From: Chloroflexota bacterium
GTDB taxonomy: Bacteria; Chloroflexota; Anaerolineae; Anaerolineales; Anaerolineaceae
DNA length: 32,325 nt
Direction: 5' to 3'
Assembly (NCBI GenBank): GCA_004347695.1
Contig: SLTK01000014.1
Span: forward strand, 1-32,325
This document shows positions 1 through 8,250 of this stretch, piece after piece. A program made the translations under genes and the position numbers. The notes below the pieces were generated by a model, which was not told where the DNA came from, ran no database searches, and was given only the letters and a program-made list of their open reading frames with translations. How positions within the stretch are numbered: position 1 is the stretch's first letter; every line of letters begins with the position of its first letter.

Positions 1-91
1 CTTTAGTCTACCCGATCAGGACATTTTTTGTGTCCACTTTTTCGCACAATCCCAAAGCCTCAAAGCTCAATAAATTTGGCCTCACACCCCG

Positions 92-122
92 CCTCTCCCC
101 GAAAAATTTCTTTGGGGAGAGG
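92..122. other. Hairpin downstream of the M23 gene cluster
   Basis: A 9-bp perfect inverted repeat (CCTCTCCCC / GGGGAGAGG) with a 13-nt loop lies just past the stop codon of the last minus-strand peptidase gene. It lacks a T-tract on the minus strand, so it is not a canonical intrinsic terminator, though it may protect the 3' end of the operon transcript. The rest of 1-137 shows only a weak 5-bp hairpin near 19-35 and no gene. Confidence 0.35.
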
Positions 123-137
123 AGTTGTTAAAAGAGC

Positions 138-1631
138 TCACTGCTGCAGGCTGGCCTGGATTTGACTGTTGCGATCCGAGCACACACAGGCGCGAATGGA
201 ACGACCCAATTTGGTCAGCGTCCCGTCATAGGCGGCTTCGCCATTCTTTGCCACCCAGCCTTCCAGATTGAAAGCCAGCGGGCCCTCTGCCAGAATCCAT
301 TCACCGTTATATTTACGGGCAATATGCACATGCGAACCAGTCGCGCGCCCACCCTCACAAGAGGGTATACCCATCGGGTCGCCCTTGAGCATCACCGCAC
401 CTACGGCAGGCAATGAATCATTCGCCAGGTGCAGGTAAAGGATTACCCAACCGGTCCGTTCGTCGCCATCGCCATCCAGGTCGAGCATGGCTAACGCATC
501 CCCGGTGCGCACAACGATCCCGTCGGCAATCGCCGTCGCCGGATCTTCAGCCGTCGAACAGCCGCCGACCACGCTTGGCGGAGCAAAATCGAGCGCTGAA
601 AACGGTTCGCCATCCCCCCAACCGGTATGCGGTCCGCCAGTGTACGCCCAGGTGCGACCCGCGGCAAACGGCAGGGACAGTTCCGGCTGGCGCAATGAAC
701 CCTCGATATGCGCGACCACATTGCTCCACGGATCGCCAAACATATTCAGGTACGTCTGCGCAAGACCATTGCCGCTGACCGCGTAGTTGTAGGCATCATC
801 AGGGAATAATTTTGAATAGTAGTATTGCAACGCCACGGTTGCGGCATTTTGCCAGGGATCGGGCCTTTCGGTGCGCCCATCGAGATGATCGAATGTATCC
901 AGGCTGCCGTTGCGCCAGCTGTAATAGCCGTTGTTAAGCGTGTTGGCTGCCCAGGTCAATTGACGCAGCAGCCCGACATACTGAGTATTGCGATAACCCA
1001 GCGAAAACCGTTCGAGGCTCTCAGGACGTTCGGGATTGGTCAACGCGCCCAGTTGATATTCCAGCATGGCCAGGAGCAGGCGCGGGCTGAGACTGAAATT
1101 GACGGCTACATGATTGATGATTTCGCCCCCGCGTAAATTTTCGGTCGCGAGTGAAACGCGATAATCTTTTAACCATCCGGGCTGGTCATTGACATAGGCG
1201 ACAACATCGAAATCACGCTGCGCCGGTCCGTTGACGAACAGGCTGTCGGGCACGATCTGGTAAGGCGTGCCCCACAGCGGGCGGTAATAGATGGGGATCT
1301 GCATCGGAAAACCGGCCGGCATGGTGGTCGCGTCGCCCGGAATGATCGGGTTGGCCGTCCGAATTTCCGCTTCGGTCGTGTTGAAATGTGCAGCCAGCGC
1401 TGGCAGCGTGTCACCGGTTTGAGCAATGTATTCCACCAGGGAGCCCGGCTCAAAAGGCGGACGGGCAGGCAGCGCGGTAGGCATGGGACTGTCTGGCGTA
1501 GGCGGTGCAGGCACCTCCTCGACCACCGGTTCAGGAATTGGCGTGAGTTCGATCGGTTGGCAAGCCGTGGAAAGCAAAATGAGCCCCAACCCCAAGGTTC
1601 GCGCCCAGTTTTTGGATATCAAACCTTTCAT
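138..1631 (-). CDS. LysM and M23A (LasA-like) peptidase lipoprotein, copy 1
   Basis: Predicted secreted, lipid-anchored cell-wall hydrolase of 497 aa. The N-terminus is a lipoprotein signal with lipobox LSTAC (Cys24), followed by a Pro-rich linker and one LysM domain (about 67-115) that should bind peptidoglycan or chitin-like glycans. A helical middle region spans about 140-305. The C-terminal peptidase (about 318-460) resembles LasA/beta-lytic endopeptidases (MEROPS M23A) rather than M23B. GGPH335, Asp348 (13 residues later), LYLHL His401 and SHVH (His434, His436) match the LasA zinc and catalytic layout, and the CEGG and YNGEW segments around the last His pair also match. An acidic DLDGDGD loop (about 384-390) looks like a calcium site. 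The ATG lies 3 bp after the stop of copy 2, so co-translation is likely. The family is secure; the substrate (Gly-containing cross-bridges in LasA) is not known here. Confidence 0.85.
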   Translation of the reverse strand: MKGLISKNWARTLGLGLILLSTACQPIELTPIPEPVVEEVPAPPTPDSPMPTALPARPPFEPGSLVEYIAQTGDTLPALAAHFNTTEAEIRTANPIIPGDATTMPAGFPMQIPIYYRPLWGTPYQIVPDSLFVNGPAQRDFDVVAYVNDQPGWLKDYRVSLATENLRGGEIINHVAVNFSLSPRLLLAMLEYQLGALTNPERPESLERFSLGYRNTQYVGLLRQLTWAANTLNNGYYSWRNGSLDTFDHLDGRTERPDPWQNAATVALQYYYSKLFPDDAYNYAVSGNGLAQTYLNMFGDPWSNVVAHIEGSLRQPELSLPFAAGRTWAYTGGPHTGWGDGEPFSALDFAPPSVVGGCSTAEDPATAIADGIVVRTGDALAMLDLDGDGDERTGWVILYLHLANDSLPAVGAVMLKGDPMGIPSCEGGRATGSHVHIARKYNGEWILAEGPLAFNLEGWVAKNGEAAYDGTLTKLGRSIRACVCSDRNSQIQASLQQ

Positions 1632-1634
1632 TCG

Positions 1635-3284
1635 TCAGTTACCGTCTTTTGGGCGAAGGATGCGGGTCTCGAATGATCCGCAGGTGCAGGCTTCTACCAC
1701 TTCGCCTTCCTTATTCAATGATCCTTCGTATGGTTTTGCGCCGGCTTTGGCCGTCCAACCATCCAGGATGAAGGGCAGCGGTCCGCCTGCTGCCACCCAC
1801 TCTCCGTTATATTTTCGGACGATATGTACGTGTGTCCCGGTTGCGACTCCGCCTTCGCAGGAAGGATGCCCGATCAGGCTGCCTTGTTCGACCCAGGCGC
1901 CCAACGGAATGCGGCCGTCGCTGCGAATATGAAGGTATAAAATTGCCCAGCCGGTTTGTTCGTAACCATCGCCATCCAGATCCACAACGACAACGCCGTT
2001 GCCGGAACGCACAACCAGCCCGGTGCCCACCGCAGCCACCCAGTCATCGGATTTAACGCAGCCGGATTCAGCCGCTGCCGGAGCAAAATCAAGCGCCGCC
2101 CAGGCGCCGTCCGGCCCCCAGGCAGCATGTGGGCCGCCGGTAAAGCTCCAGACTCGGGCCGGTAAAAACGGTAATTGTAATTCCGGCTGGGTTAAATTGA
2201 CCGGCAGCAATGGTTCGACGGTTTGGGCGCGCAACCAGGGGTTGCCATACATACGCTCGTAAAGCGCGCCGAAACTCTTATCGCCAAATATTACACCATT
2301 CCAGACATCCGGATGGTAGAGCCGGGAAAACAAGAACTCGACGGCGGCAGTACCGGCGTTCAAAGTCGGGGCCAAACGCATCTGGGTGTCATTGTTAAAA
2401 GTCAGGCTGGTAAAAAGGCCTTCCCGCCAGCCATAATAACCTATCGAAAACTGCTGCACTGCCCAACTGAGTTGTTTGTACAGGCCTTTTTTATCCTTAT
2501 TGATAAAACCCAGCGGGTAGTCAGTGACCGCCAGGTTTGCCGGTTGACCGTAAACCCAGCCAGCCTGAAATTCCACCAGCGCCAACAGTATGCGTGGATT
2601 GATCGAGTTTTCTATGGCTACTTTTTGAATGACTCGGGCGCCGGAATTCCAGCCGTCTCCCAGATATTCCCGGTAACCGGCCAAATAACCCCCTGCTTCC
2701 TGGACAAAGGCTTCAATATCAAATCCAAGGGCGGAGGGGGAGTAAACGATCTCACTGTCAGGCATAACCGCATCTGGCGGGCCCGTCGTTTCCAGGCGGT
2801 TGGGAATGATCAACAATTTCCCGGCCGGGATAAAACCGGTCACATCGAACACCTCATTGGAGGTTATTTCTTCCTGATTGACGCCAAAGCGAATGGCAAC
2901 TGCGGGCAGCGTGTCACCCGCCTGTGTGTAATACAGAATCGGCGGTAATGGGGTTGTGAGCGGCGAGGTAGGCTCGGGGGTTTCAATGAGCAGTGTGGGG
3001 GGCATGTCCTGCGCAGCCAGAGTGGTGGCCATCACTGCCGGTTCAACAGTTACCGTCGGGGCCGCATCAACGGGCGCCTCAAGGCTGGGCAATACTTCTC
3101 CACTACCGGCGCCGCCGCCTGAAAAAAGCGCAGTGGCGGTCAGGTCGAAAGTGGATACATAGCCCTGCGAGCAGGCGATAGTCGAAAATAACCAGGCCAA
3201 CGTGACCATGATGATGCCCGCGCGCTTACCGGGATATTTGGTTTTGCGGTACCAGGCGATCATAGGCCTCAACCGATGCACCAT
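1635..3284 (-). CDS. LysM and M23A (LasA-like) peptidase lipoprotein, copy 2
   Basis: Second tandem paralogue, 549 aa. Lipobox FSTIAC puts the lipidated Cys at 38, after a Lys/Arg-rich N-region. A Ser/Pro/Thr-rich linker leads to LysM at about 117-162 and a helical middle domain at about 187-355 containing the INPRILLALVE segment. The M23A peptidase at about 368-510 has His386, Asp399, His452, His485 and His487 all present, with a VDLDGDG acidic loop before the catalytic-His strand. The chosen ATG at 3284 is preceded by GGAG with a 4-nt gap and overlaps the end of copy 3 by 59 bp. An ATG at 3263, preceded by GAGG, would shorten the overlap and leave a more typical signal peptide, so the start is uncertain. 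The conserved architecture and adjacency of the three copies indicate tandem duplication followed by divergence. Confidence 0.84.
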   Translation of the reverse strand: MVHRLRPMIAWYRKTKYPGKRAGIIMVTLAWLFSTIACSQGYVSTFDLTATALFSGGGAGSGEVLPSLEAPVDAAPTVTVEPAVMATTLAAQDMPPTLLIETPEPTSPLTTPLPPILYYTQAGDTLPAVAIRFGVNQEEITSNEVFDVTGFIPAGKLLIIPNRLETTGPPDAVMPDSEIVYSPSALGFDIEAFVQEAGGYLAGYREYLGDGWNSGARVIQKVAIENSINPRILLALVEFQAGWVYGQPANLAVTDYPLGFINKDKKGLYKQLSWAVQQFSIGYYGWREGLFTSLTFNNDTQMRLAPTLNAGTAAVEFLFSRLYHPDVWNGVIFGDKSFGALYERMYGNPWLRAQTVEPLLPVNLTQPELQLPFLPARVWSFTGGPHAAWGPDGAWAALDFAPAAAESGCVKSDDWVAAVGTGLVVRSGNGVVVVDLDGDGYEQTGWAILYLHIRSDGRIPLGAWVEQGSLIGHPSCEGGVATGTHVHIVRKYNGEWVAAGGPLPFILDGWTAKAGAKPYEGSLNKEGEVVEACTCGSFETRILRPKDGN

Positions 3285-4758
3285 TCAGCTCCAATGTTCC
3301 GTTATATTCCACGCCCGCCCCTTTTGAAATCCAACCGTCCAAGTTGAACGGTTGAAACCCATCGGCTGGTATCCATTCACCATTATACCGCCGGGCCAGG
3401 TGGAGGTGCGTGCCGTTTGAAATCCCTCCCTCACACGAGGGGTGACCGATGCGGTCGCCGGCTGCGACCATTGATCCAGCCGGAATGCGTTCGCTGCCGG
3501 CGATATGCAAATAAAGCACTGACCAGCCGGTTTGATCGAGCCCGTCCCCATCCAGGTCGAGGACCACAACACCCATTTCAGAGCGAACCACCACTCCGCT
3601 GGCTACCGCAGTCGCCCATTCATTTGAAACGGAACAGTTATAGGCACCCGGCGGCGGGGCAAAATCGATGGCGGCCCAGGCTGAACCGTCCCCCCAACCG
3701 GCATGTGGGCCGCCGGTAAACGACCATACCGCCCCGGTTTCAAATGGCAACTGCATTTCCGGCTGAGTCAAATTGGCGGGCACCACAGGTTCCACGGCCA
3801 GATCAAACGGGTAGCCAAACATAAGGTTGTAAGTGGCGAAGACACCCTGCTCGCCGACGGCTTTATCCCAATCGGCGCGGCCAAATAAAGCCGCCATCAA
3901 CTGCTGCACGCCCGCGGTGCCGGCATTGATGGTTCCATTCGCCGGGGTCATTCCGTTATCGGCCAATGCAAAATGTGAGAGCGCGCTCACCTTCCACAGG
4001 TAGTAACCACGATTCAACTGGTTGGCGGCCCAGGACAATTGGCGGTACAGCCCGGCACGATCGCCGTCGAAATACAGCATGGGGTAGTCCAGCGTCTCCT
4101 CAGCCGGTTCAGCGCGCGTAACCCAGCCGCTCATATATTCCAATACTGTCAGCAGAATACGCGGATTGACGGAATATTCACGCGCAACTTTGAGAATTAT
4201 CTCTGCGCCGGTGTACATGCCGTCATCCAGTGTTTCGCGATAATTGGCCAAATAACCGGCGGCCGACTTCACATATTGGAATACATCCAGGGTTATGCTG
4301 GCTGGCCCATAAACCAGCTCGGAGTCGGGGATGATTTTGAACGCTGAACCAGGAGCCTGCGGCGAAGGCGCTGGAATAACCAGCACCTGGCCGACGTCGA
4401 CCATATCCGGGTTGCCAATCTGGTTGGCGCTGATCAACTGCTCCAGACTGACTTGAAAATTTTGGGCAATTTTGCCAAGAGTGTCGCCCGGTTGAAGCAC
4501 ATATTGTTCTTCGTTGACCCGCAATGTAGGCAGAAACCGCTGCGCATCCGGAGTTGGGGATTGAATTGGCGTCCCCGGCTCACGGGTAGGCGGTAAAAAC
4601 GTAGCGGGCAGCGGGGTGGCAGCCGCAATGGGTGGTTGGCTGGAAAGATTGTTCGAATTGCCTGCCCGCCATAGTTCATCCTGGGGTGCCGGGAGCACGC
4701 AGCGGGTCAAGGTCAGGGCTGCGAGGACAACAAATAGGCCTAAGAAACGCGATTTCAT
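3226..4758 (-). CDS. LysM and M23A (LasA-like) peptidase lipoprotein, copy 3
   Basis: Third paralogue and first of the trio in transcription order, 510 aa from the ATG at 4758. A TTG six codons upstream would lie inside the HIT gene and is less likely. The signal peptide ends in LTRC (Cys20); Arg at -1 is unusual for a lipobox, so lipidation is less certain than in the other copies. LysM covers about 85-128 and is the most typical of the three (QPGDTLGKIAQNF). The helical middle domain has the NPRILLTVLEYMSGW segment (Glu207). The M23A residues are His352, Asp365, His418, His451 and His453, with a DLDGDG loop before His418. The start codon is 1 nt after the HIT stop, implying translational coupling in a wall-remodelling operon. 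Confidence 0.84.
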   Translation of the reverse strand: MKSRFLGLFVVLAALTLTRCVLPAPQDELWRAGNSNNLSSQPPIAAATPLPATFLPPTREPGTPIQSPTPDAQRFLPTLRVNEEQYVLQPGDTLGKIAQNFQVSLEQLISANQIGNPDMVDVGQVLVIPAPSPQAPGSAFKIIPDSELVYGPASITLDVFQYVKSAAGYLANYRETLDDGMYTGAEIILKVAREYSVNPRILLTVLEYMSGWVTRAEPAEETLDYPMLYFDGDRAGLYRQLSWAANQLNRGYYLWKVSALSHFALADNGMTPANGTINAGTAGVQQLMAALFGRADWDKAVGEQGVFATYNLMFGYPFDLAVEPVVPANLTQPEMQLPFETGAVWSFTGGPHAGWGDGSAWAAIDFAPPPGAYNCSVSNEWATAVASGVVVRSEMGVVVLDLDGDGLDQTGWSVLYLHIAGSERIPAGSMVAAGDRIGHPSCEGGISNGTHLHLARRYNGEWIPADGFQPFNLDGWISKGAGVEYNGTLELNGASVEAYDRLVPQNQISR

Positions 4759-4759
4759 T

Positions 4760-5122
4760 CTAAAACTCGTGTCCAAGCATTCGGAAAGGCAGCGGTTTGC
4801 CGCCGATCAGATGCATGTGCAGATGCAAAACCGACTGAAATGCGTCTTGACCGGTGTTGATAACCAGCCGGTACCCTGTGCCATCCACACCACGGTCGTT
4901 GGCCAGGCGCTTTGCGACGGCAGCCATGCGGCCCAACGCCAGTTCATCCTCATCCGCGACTGCATTGACCGATTCAAGATGATGGTTCGGCACGATCAAC
5001 AAATGGACTGGCGCCATTGGATGGATATCCTGAAAAGCCGTCACCAGATCGTCCCGATAAACGATATCCGCCGGCTCCTGGCCGGTTACAATGCGGCAAA
5101 AGGGACATTTTGGATCTACCAC
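4760..5122 (-). CDS. HIT family nucleotide hydrolase (HINT-like)
   Basis: Small cytoplasmic histidine-triad protein, 120 aa, full length for the HINT branch. The diagnostic motif HLHMHLI (His100, His102, His104) sits near the C-terminus; by family knowledge the middle His forms a nucleotidyl-His intermediate during hydrolysis of AMP-lysine-type phosphoramidates. An N-terminal CPFC pair (Cys6, Cys9) is common in this branch and may bind zinc. The start is GTG at 5122, 7 bp inside the end of the deacetylase gene, with AGAGG upstream; the stop is 1 nt before M23A copy 3. A nucleotide hydrolase inside an envelope-hydrolase operon has no obvious pathway link and may simply be a coupled housekeeping gene. 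Confidence 0.93.
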   Translation of the reverse strand: MVDPKCPFCRIVTGQEPADIVYRDDLVTAFQDIHPMAPVHLLIVPNHHLESVNAVADEDELALGRMAAVAKRLANDRGVDGTGYRLVINTGQDAFQSVLHLHMHLIGGKPLPFRMLGHEF

Positions 5123-6336
5123 CGGTCTGTAACCTCTTCTTCAGCCTGAACGGGAATGGAAAGTGGGGGATAATCCGGGCAGTTACTGCGGTACCAGTTG
5201 ATCTCGTCAATCCGTTGCGCTTCCGCCTGAGCAGCGGCCGAAGCACCTATTTCGACCGCGTAGTCCAGGTTTTTGAACATCGTCGTACTCCAATAACGCG
5301 GCAGGGTCAGCAGCGGGTCGCCAATTTCGCGTTCCAATTCACCCTGCGGTACCCAGTTGAACAGCAGCGGACCGCGGGCAAAAGCGGTGAAACCGACCTG
5401 ATATTCGGCTTCGCGGGCAATTTGAACGGACAACAGGTTGAAATCGCCGCCCGGCCAGATAAATGCAATCGGCCGGTAGCCCAGGTGCTCTTCGATCGCC
5501 GGGATCGGAGCAAACAGTTCGTTGCGGATTATCTCTTCCGATGTCCACTCGGTGATGTAGGTCTCGCCATTGTGAAGGTAACCGTGCGCTTGAACCTCAG
5601 TGTGTCCACGCGCCAGCACATCCCGCACCTGGTTCCACTCCTGCTCGTTGATGACTCCGGTAATGTAGGCCATCGTCAACGTCCAATCATATTTCTTCAG
5701 CACGGGCATAAAGTGTTCACGCACAGTGCCCAAACGACGGTCATCGATGATCAATAAGAGCGAACGCGGCGGGATGTAGGCATTGTGATGCAAGAAATCG
5801 ACCAGTTGCTGCATGGTAATGGTCTCGAAACCCAGTTGGTGGGCTTTGATTACGCTGGCTTCAAAATAGGCAGTACTAATCGTAATGTTGTCTGCCCCGC
5901 GCGGCCCCGCCTTGCTGATGCCGTGAAACATGACCGGCACAACTACCGTGCCGGGGGCAGCGTTGTCCGGATTCCAACGCGCTTCGAGATAAAGGCATTC
6001 ATCCTGAATGTAACTTACCGGAAGAACCCCGTTGTTAAGCGCATCCGTTTCGAAGCGCGCCGGGGGCACCGGAGTAGGGCTCGGGGTGGGCAGGCGGGTT
6101 GGGGAAGCAGTAGGAGCCGGAGTAAATGGCTCCGGCTCGAATGGCGTAAGCGTAAAAGTTGGATCCGAAGCTGGCGCGGTAGCACTTGCGACAGTCAGGT
6201 CGGGGCGCTGTTGCTGACTTGAGTTGATATCGCTGGTTGCCACGCTCTGCGAGCAGGCCGTCAGGCTGATCAATCCCAGGATTGGCAGGATGATTACCAA
6301 CAACCGGTTGCGCAGAATCGAAGGTCTTCGCCCCAT
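5116..6336 (-). CDS. Polysaccharide deacetylase-like lipoprotein (NodB fold, CE4)
   Basis: Predicted exported lipoprotein of 406 aa: signal peptide with lipobox SLTAC (Cys28), a long Pro/Thr/Ser-rich spacer (about 50-95), then a NodB-homology domain at about 130-360. Recognisable CE4 motifs are VVPVMFH at the first strand, Asp198-Asp199 (usually TFDDG, here IIDDRR), His251 and His255 in AHGYLH (metal-binding HxxxH), and WPGG at 294-297 (RxxPxG position). The paired Asp and both metal His remain, so activity is plausible, but motif 1 lacks its Gly and motif 2 has Gly for Ser/Thr. CE4 enzymes remove acetyl groups from peptidoglycan or other N-acetyl glycans. It is the first gene of the operon with the HIT and three M23A genes, supporting a wall-modifying role; the substrate is unknown. 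Confidence 0.85.
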   Translation of the reverse strand: MGRRPSILRNRLLVIILPILGLISLTACSQSVATSDINSSQQQRPDLTVASATAPASDPTFTLTPFEPEPFTPAPTASPTRLPTPSPTPVPPARFETDALNNGVLPVSYIQDECLYLEARWNPDNAAPGTVVVPVMFHGISKAGPRGADNITISTAYFEASVIKAHQLGFETITMQQLVDFLHHNAYIPPRSLLLIIDDRRLGTVREHFMPVLKKYDWTLTMAYITGVINEQEWNQVRDVLARGHTEVQAHGYLHNGETYITEWTSEEIIRNELFAPIPAIEEHLGYRPIAFIWPGGDFNLLSVQIAREAEYQVGFTAFARGPLLFNWVPQGELEREIGDPLLTLPRYWSTTMFKNLDYAVEIGASAAAQAEAQRIDEINWYRSNCPDYPPLSIPVQAEEEVTDRW

Positions 6337-6374
6337 TCCACTCTGTGAATTAATGGTCAGGATTCCCGGGGATT

Positions 6375-7460
<1,086 letters not shown>

Positions 7461-7556
7461 GCTACTTCGATGCTCCTTGAAATGGATAAAATGGGAATTT
7501 TTGCTCGTCCTGCCGCCCTGACGGGATTGAACGGGTGAAGTCTTGACCCCGGTCGA

Positions 7557-7562
7557 ATTATA
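7557..7562 (-). promoter_or_regulatory. Candidate -10 box upstream of ino1
   Basis: The minus strand reads TATAAT about 97 bp upstream of the ino1 start. No good -35 hexamer is visible at 16-18 bp spacing; the adjacent sequence is a G/C run forming a 5-bp CCCCC/GGGGG inverted repeat (7563-7584) just upstream. Confidence 0.35.
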
Positions 7563-7673
7563 CCCCCATGCAAGATTGTGGGGGCTGCACCTAGAACAGC
7601 GACTTCCACGCCCGTCCCTTGTATCTTGATCTGATTGGTTCCTGTTTGCCATAAGGTTATCAACCCCACCCAT

Positions 7674-7699
7674 CCCGCCCCAGTCTTGGGGCGGGTTTG
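7674..7699 (+). other. Strong GC hairpin followed by short T-rich stretch
   Basis: CCCGCCCCA and TGGGGCGGG pair perfectly over 9 bp around a 4-nt GTCT loop, followed by TTTGT. It resembles an intrinsic terminator on the plus strand, but no plus-strand gene precedes it, so it may belong to the repeat-rich segment that continues into the element at 7711. Confidence 0.3.
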
Positions 7700-7710
7700 T
7701 CTTAATCGAG

Positions 7711-7827
7711 GGGCTGTCCCAAAAGCGGGCGGGCATGGAAACCCGCCCCTACCTGTAGAGAATGGGTTCTACCCTATCCCGCATATGTGATGGAATAAAT
7801 GATAAATTTATTCTTTTGAGACAGCCC
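7711..7827. mobile_element. MITE-like element with 15-bp terminal inverted repeats
   Basis: A 117-bp non-coding segment bounded by GGGCTGTCCCAAAAG (7711-7725) and CTTTTGAGACAGCCC (7813-7827), inverted repeats with one mismatch. Its inner left part contains a GC hairpin (GGGCGGG...CCCGCCC, about 7726-7748). The right 66 bp (7762-7827) recur inverted at 32225-32290 with 60 of 66 identical bases, which supports mobility. The ends look like those of some IS families whose tips begin GGGCTGTCTCAAAA (recalled, not searched). No transposase and no clear target-site duplication is visible. Confidence 0.5.
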
Positions 7828-7861
7828 TTGTGGGGTCATGGCGTTTCCAAAAAACCAATCC

Positions 7862-7891
7862 TTGCCAAAGGAGGGCGCTGTAGAGTATAAT
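7862..7891 (+). promoter_or_regulatory. Sigma-70-type promoter of tRNA-Pro
   Basis: TTGCCA (7862-7867) and a perfect TATAAT (7886-7891) are separated by 18 bp and end 10 bp before the tRNA, the expected position for a short 5' leader. Confidence 0.75.
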
Positions 7892-7901
7892 GGCAATCGT
7901 T

Positions 7902-7976
7902 CGGGGCGTGGCTCAGCCCGGTTAGAGTGCGCGGTTCGGGTCCGCGAGGTCGGCGGTTCAAATCCGCCCGCCCCGA
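7902..7976 (+). tRNA. tRNA-Pro(CGG)
   Basis: 75-nt cloverleaf. The acceptor stem CGGGGCG (7902-7908) pairs fully with CGCCCCG (7969-7975), with discriminator A at 7976. The anticodon stem CGCGG/CCGCG encloses loop TTCGGGT, giving anticodon CGG, which reads proline codon CCG. The T arm is GGCGG-TTCAAAT-CCGCC. CCA is not encoded. It has its own promoter and a terminator 8 bp downstream, so it is a monocistronic unit. Confidence 0.96.
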
Positions 7977-7984
7977 CACGAAGT

Positions 7985-8012
7985 GAGGATGTACCCGACA
8001 TCCTCTTTTTTA
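7985..8012 (+). terminator. Intrinsic terminator of tRNA-Pro
   Basis: GAGGATGT (7985-7992) and ACATCCTC (7998-8005) form an 8-bp perfect stem around a 5-nt loop, followed by a run of seven T. Confidence 0.88.
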
Positions 8013-8021
8013 TTTACATTC

Positions 8022-8060
8022 ATCAGGTGCAATGCACTTTCAAAGTGCGTTGCACCTGAT
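8022..8060. repeat. 39-bp near-perfect palindrome (GGTGCAA family)
   Basis: ATCAGGTGCAA (8022-8032) pairs with TTGCACCTGAT (8050-8060), and the inner GCACTTT/AAAGTGC halves continue the symmetry through one wobble position to a single central base. The core matches the palindromes inside the tandem array near 16.5-16.8 kb (GGTGCAAnGCACTT...AAGTGCnTTGCACC), so this is a dispersed copy of one repeat family. It lies right behind the tRNA terminator. Its function is unknown. Confidence 0.8.
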
Positions 8061-8116
8061 TTAATCAACTTTCCAAATCAGACATCTTACTCCCCCCAGA
8101 GATAGCAACTCCGCCT

Positions 8117-8145
8117 GCCGCCCACGGAAACGTGGGACGGCCCTT
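8117..8145 (+). other. Hairpin with short T-tract upstream of nuclease gene
   Basis: GCCGCCCACG and CGTGGGACGGC form an interrupted GC-rich stem around a GAAA loop, followed by CCTTTT. It resembles a weak terminator that would insulate the downstream AT-rich gene from tRNA read-through. The remaining 8061-8250 is AT-rich with several TATA-like hexamers but no clear paired promoter. Confidence 0.35.
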
Positions 8146-8250
8146 TTGGAGAACCACAATTTATGGTAACTGGTATAAAGCAATAGCTCGAAAAGAAAAT
8201 ATAGTATAGTGGATTATCTTTATATATCATTATACTTATGGCGGGGAACA

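Noticed and set aside
138..4758. Peptidases inactive because the M23 HxxxD His is missing
   Set aside because: The His four residues before Asp is absent, but the GGPH His 13 residues before Asp matches the LasA-type M23A ligand spacing, so the zinc site is probably complete.
7461..7736. N-terminal extension of inositol-3-phosphate synthase
   Set aside because: The extra 92 codons are unlike the family, run through an intergenic hairpin and TATAAT, and end inside the MITE-like element; the conserved start is at 7460.
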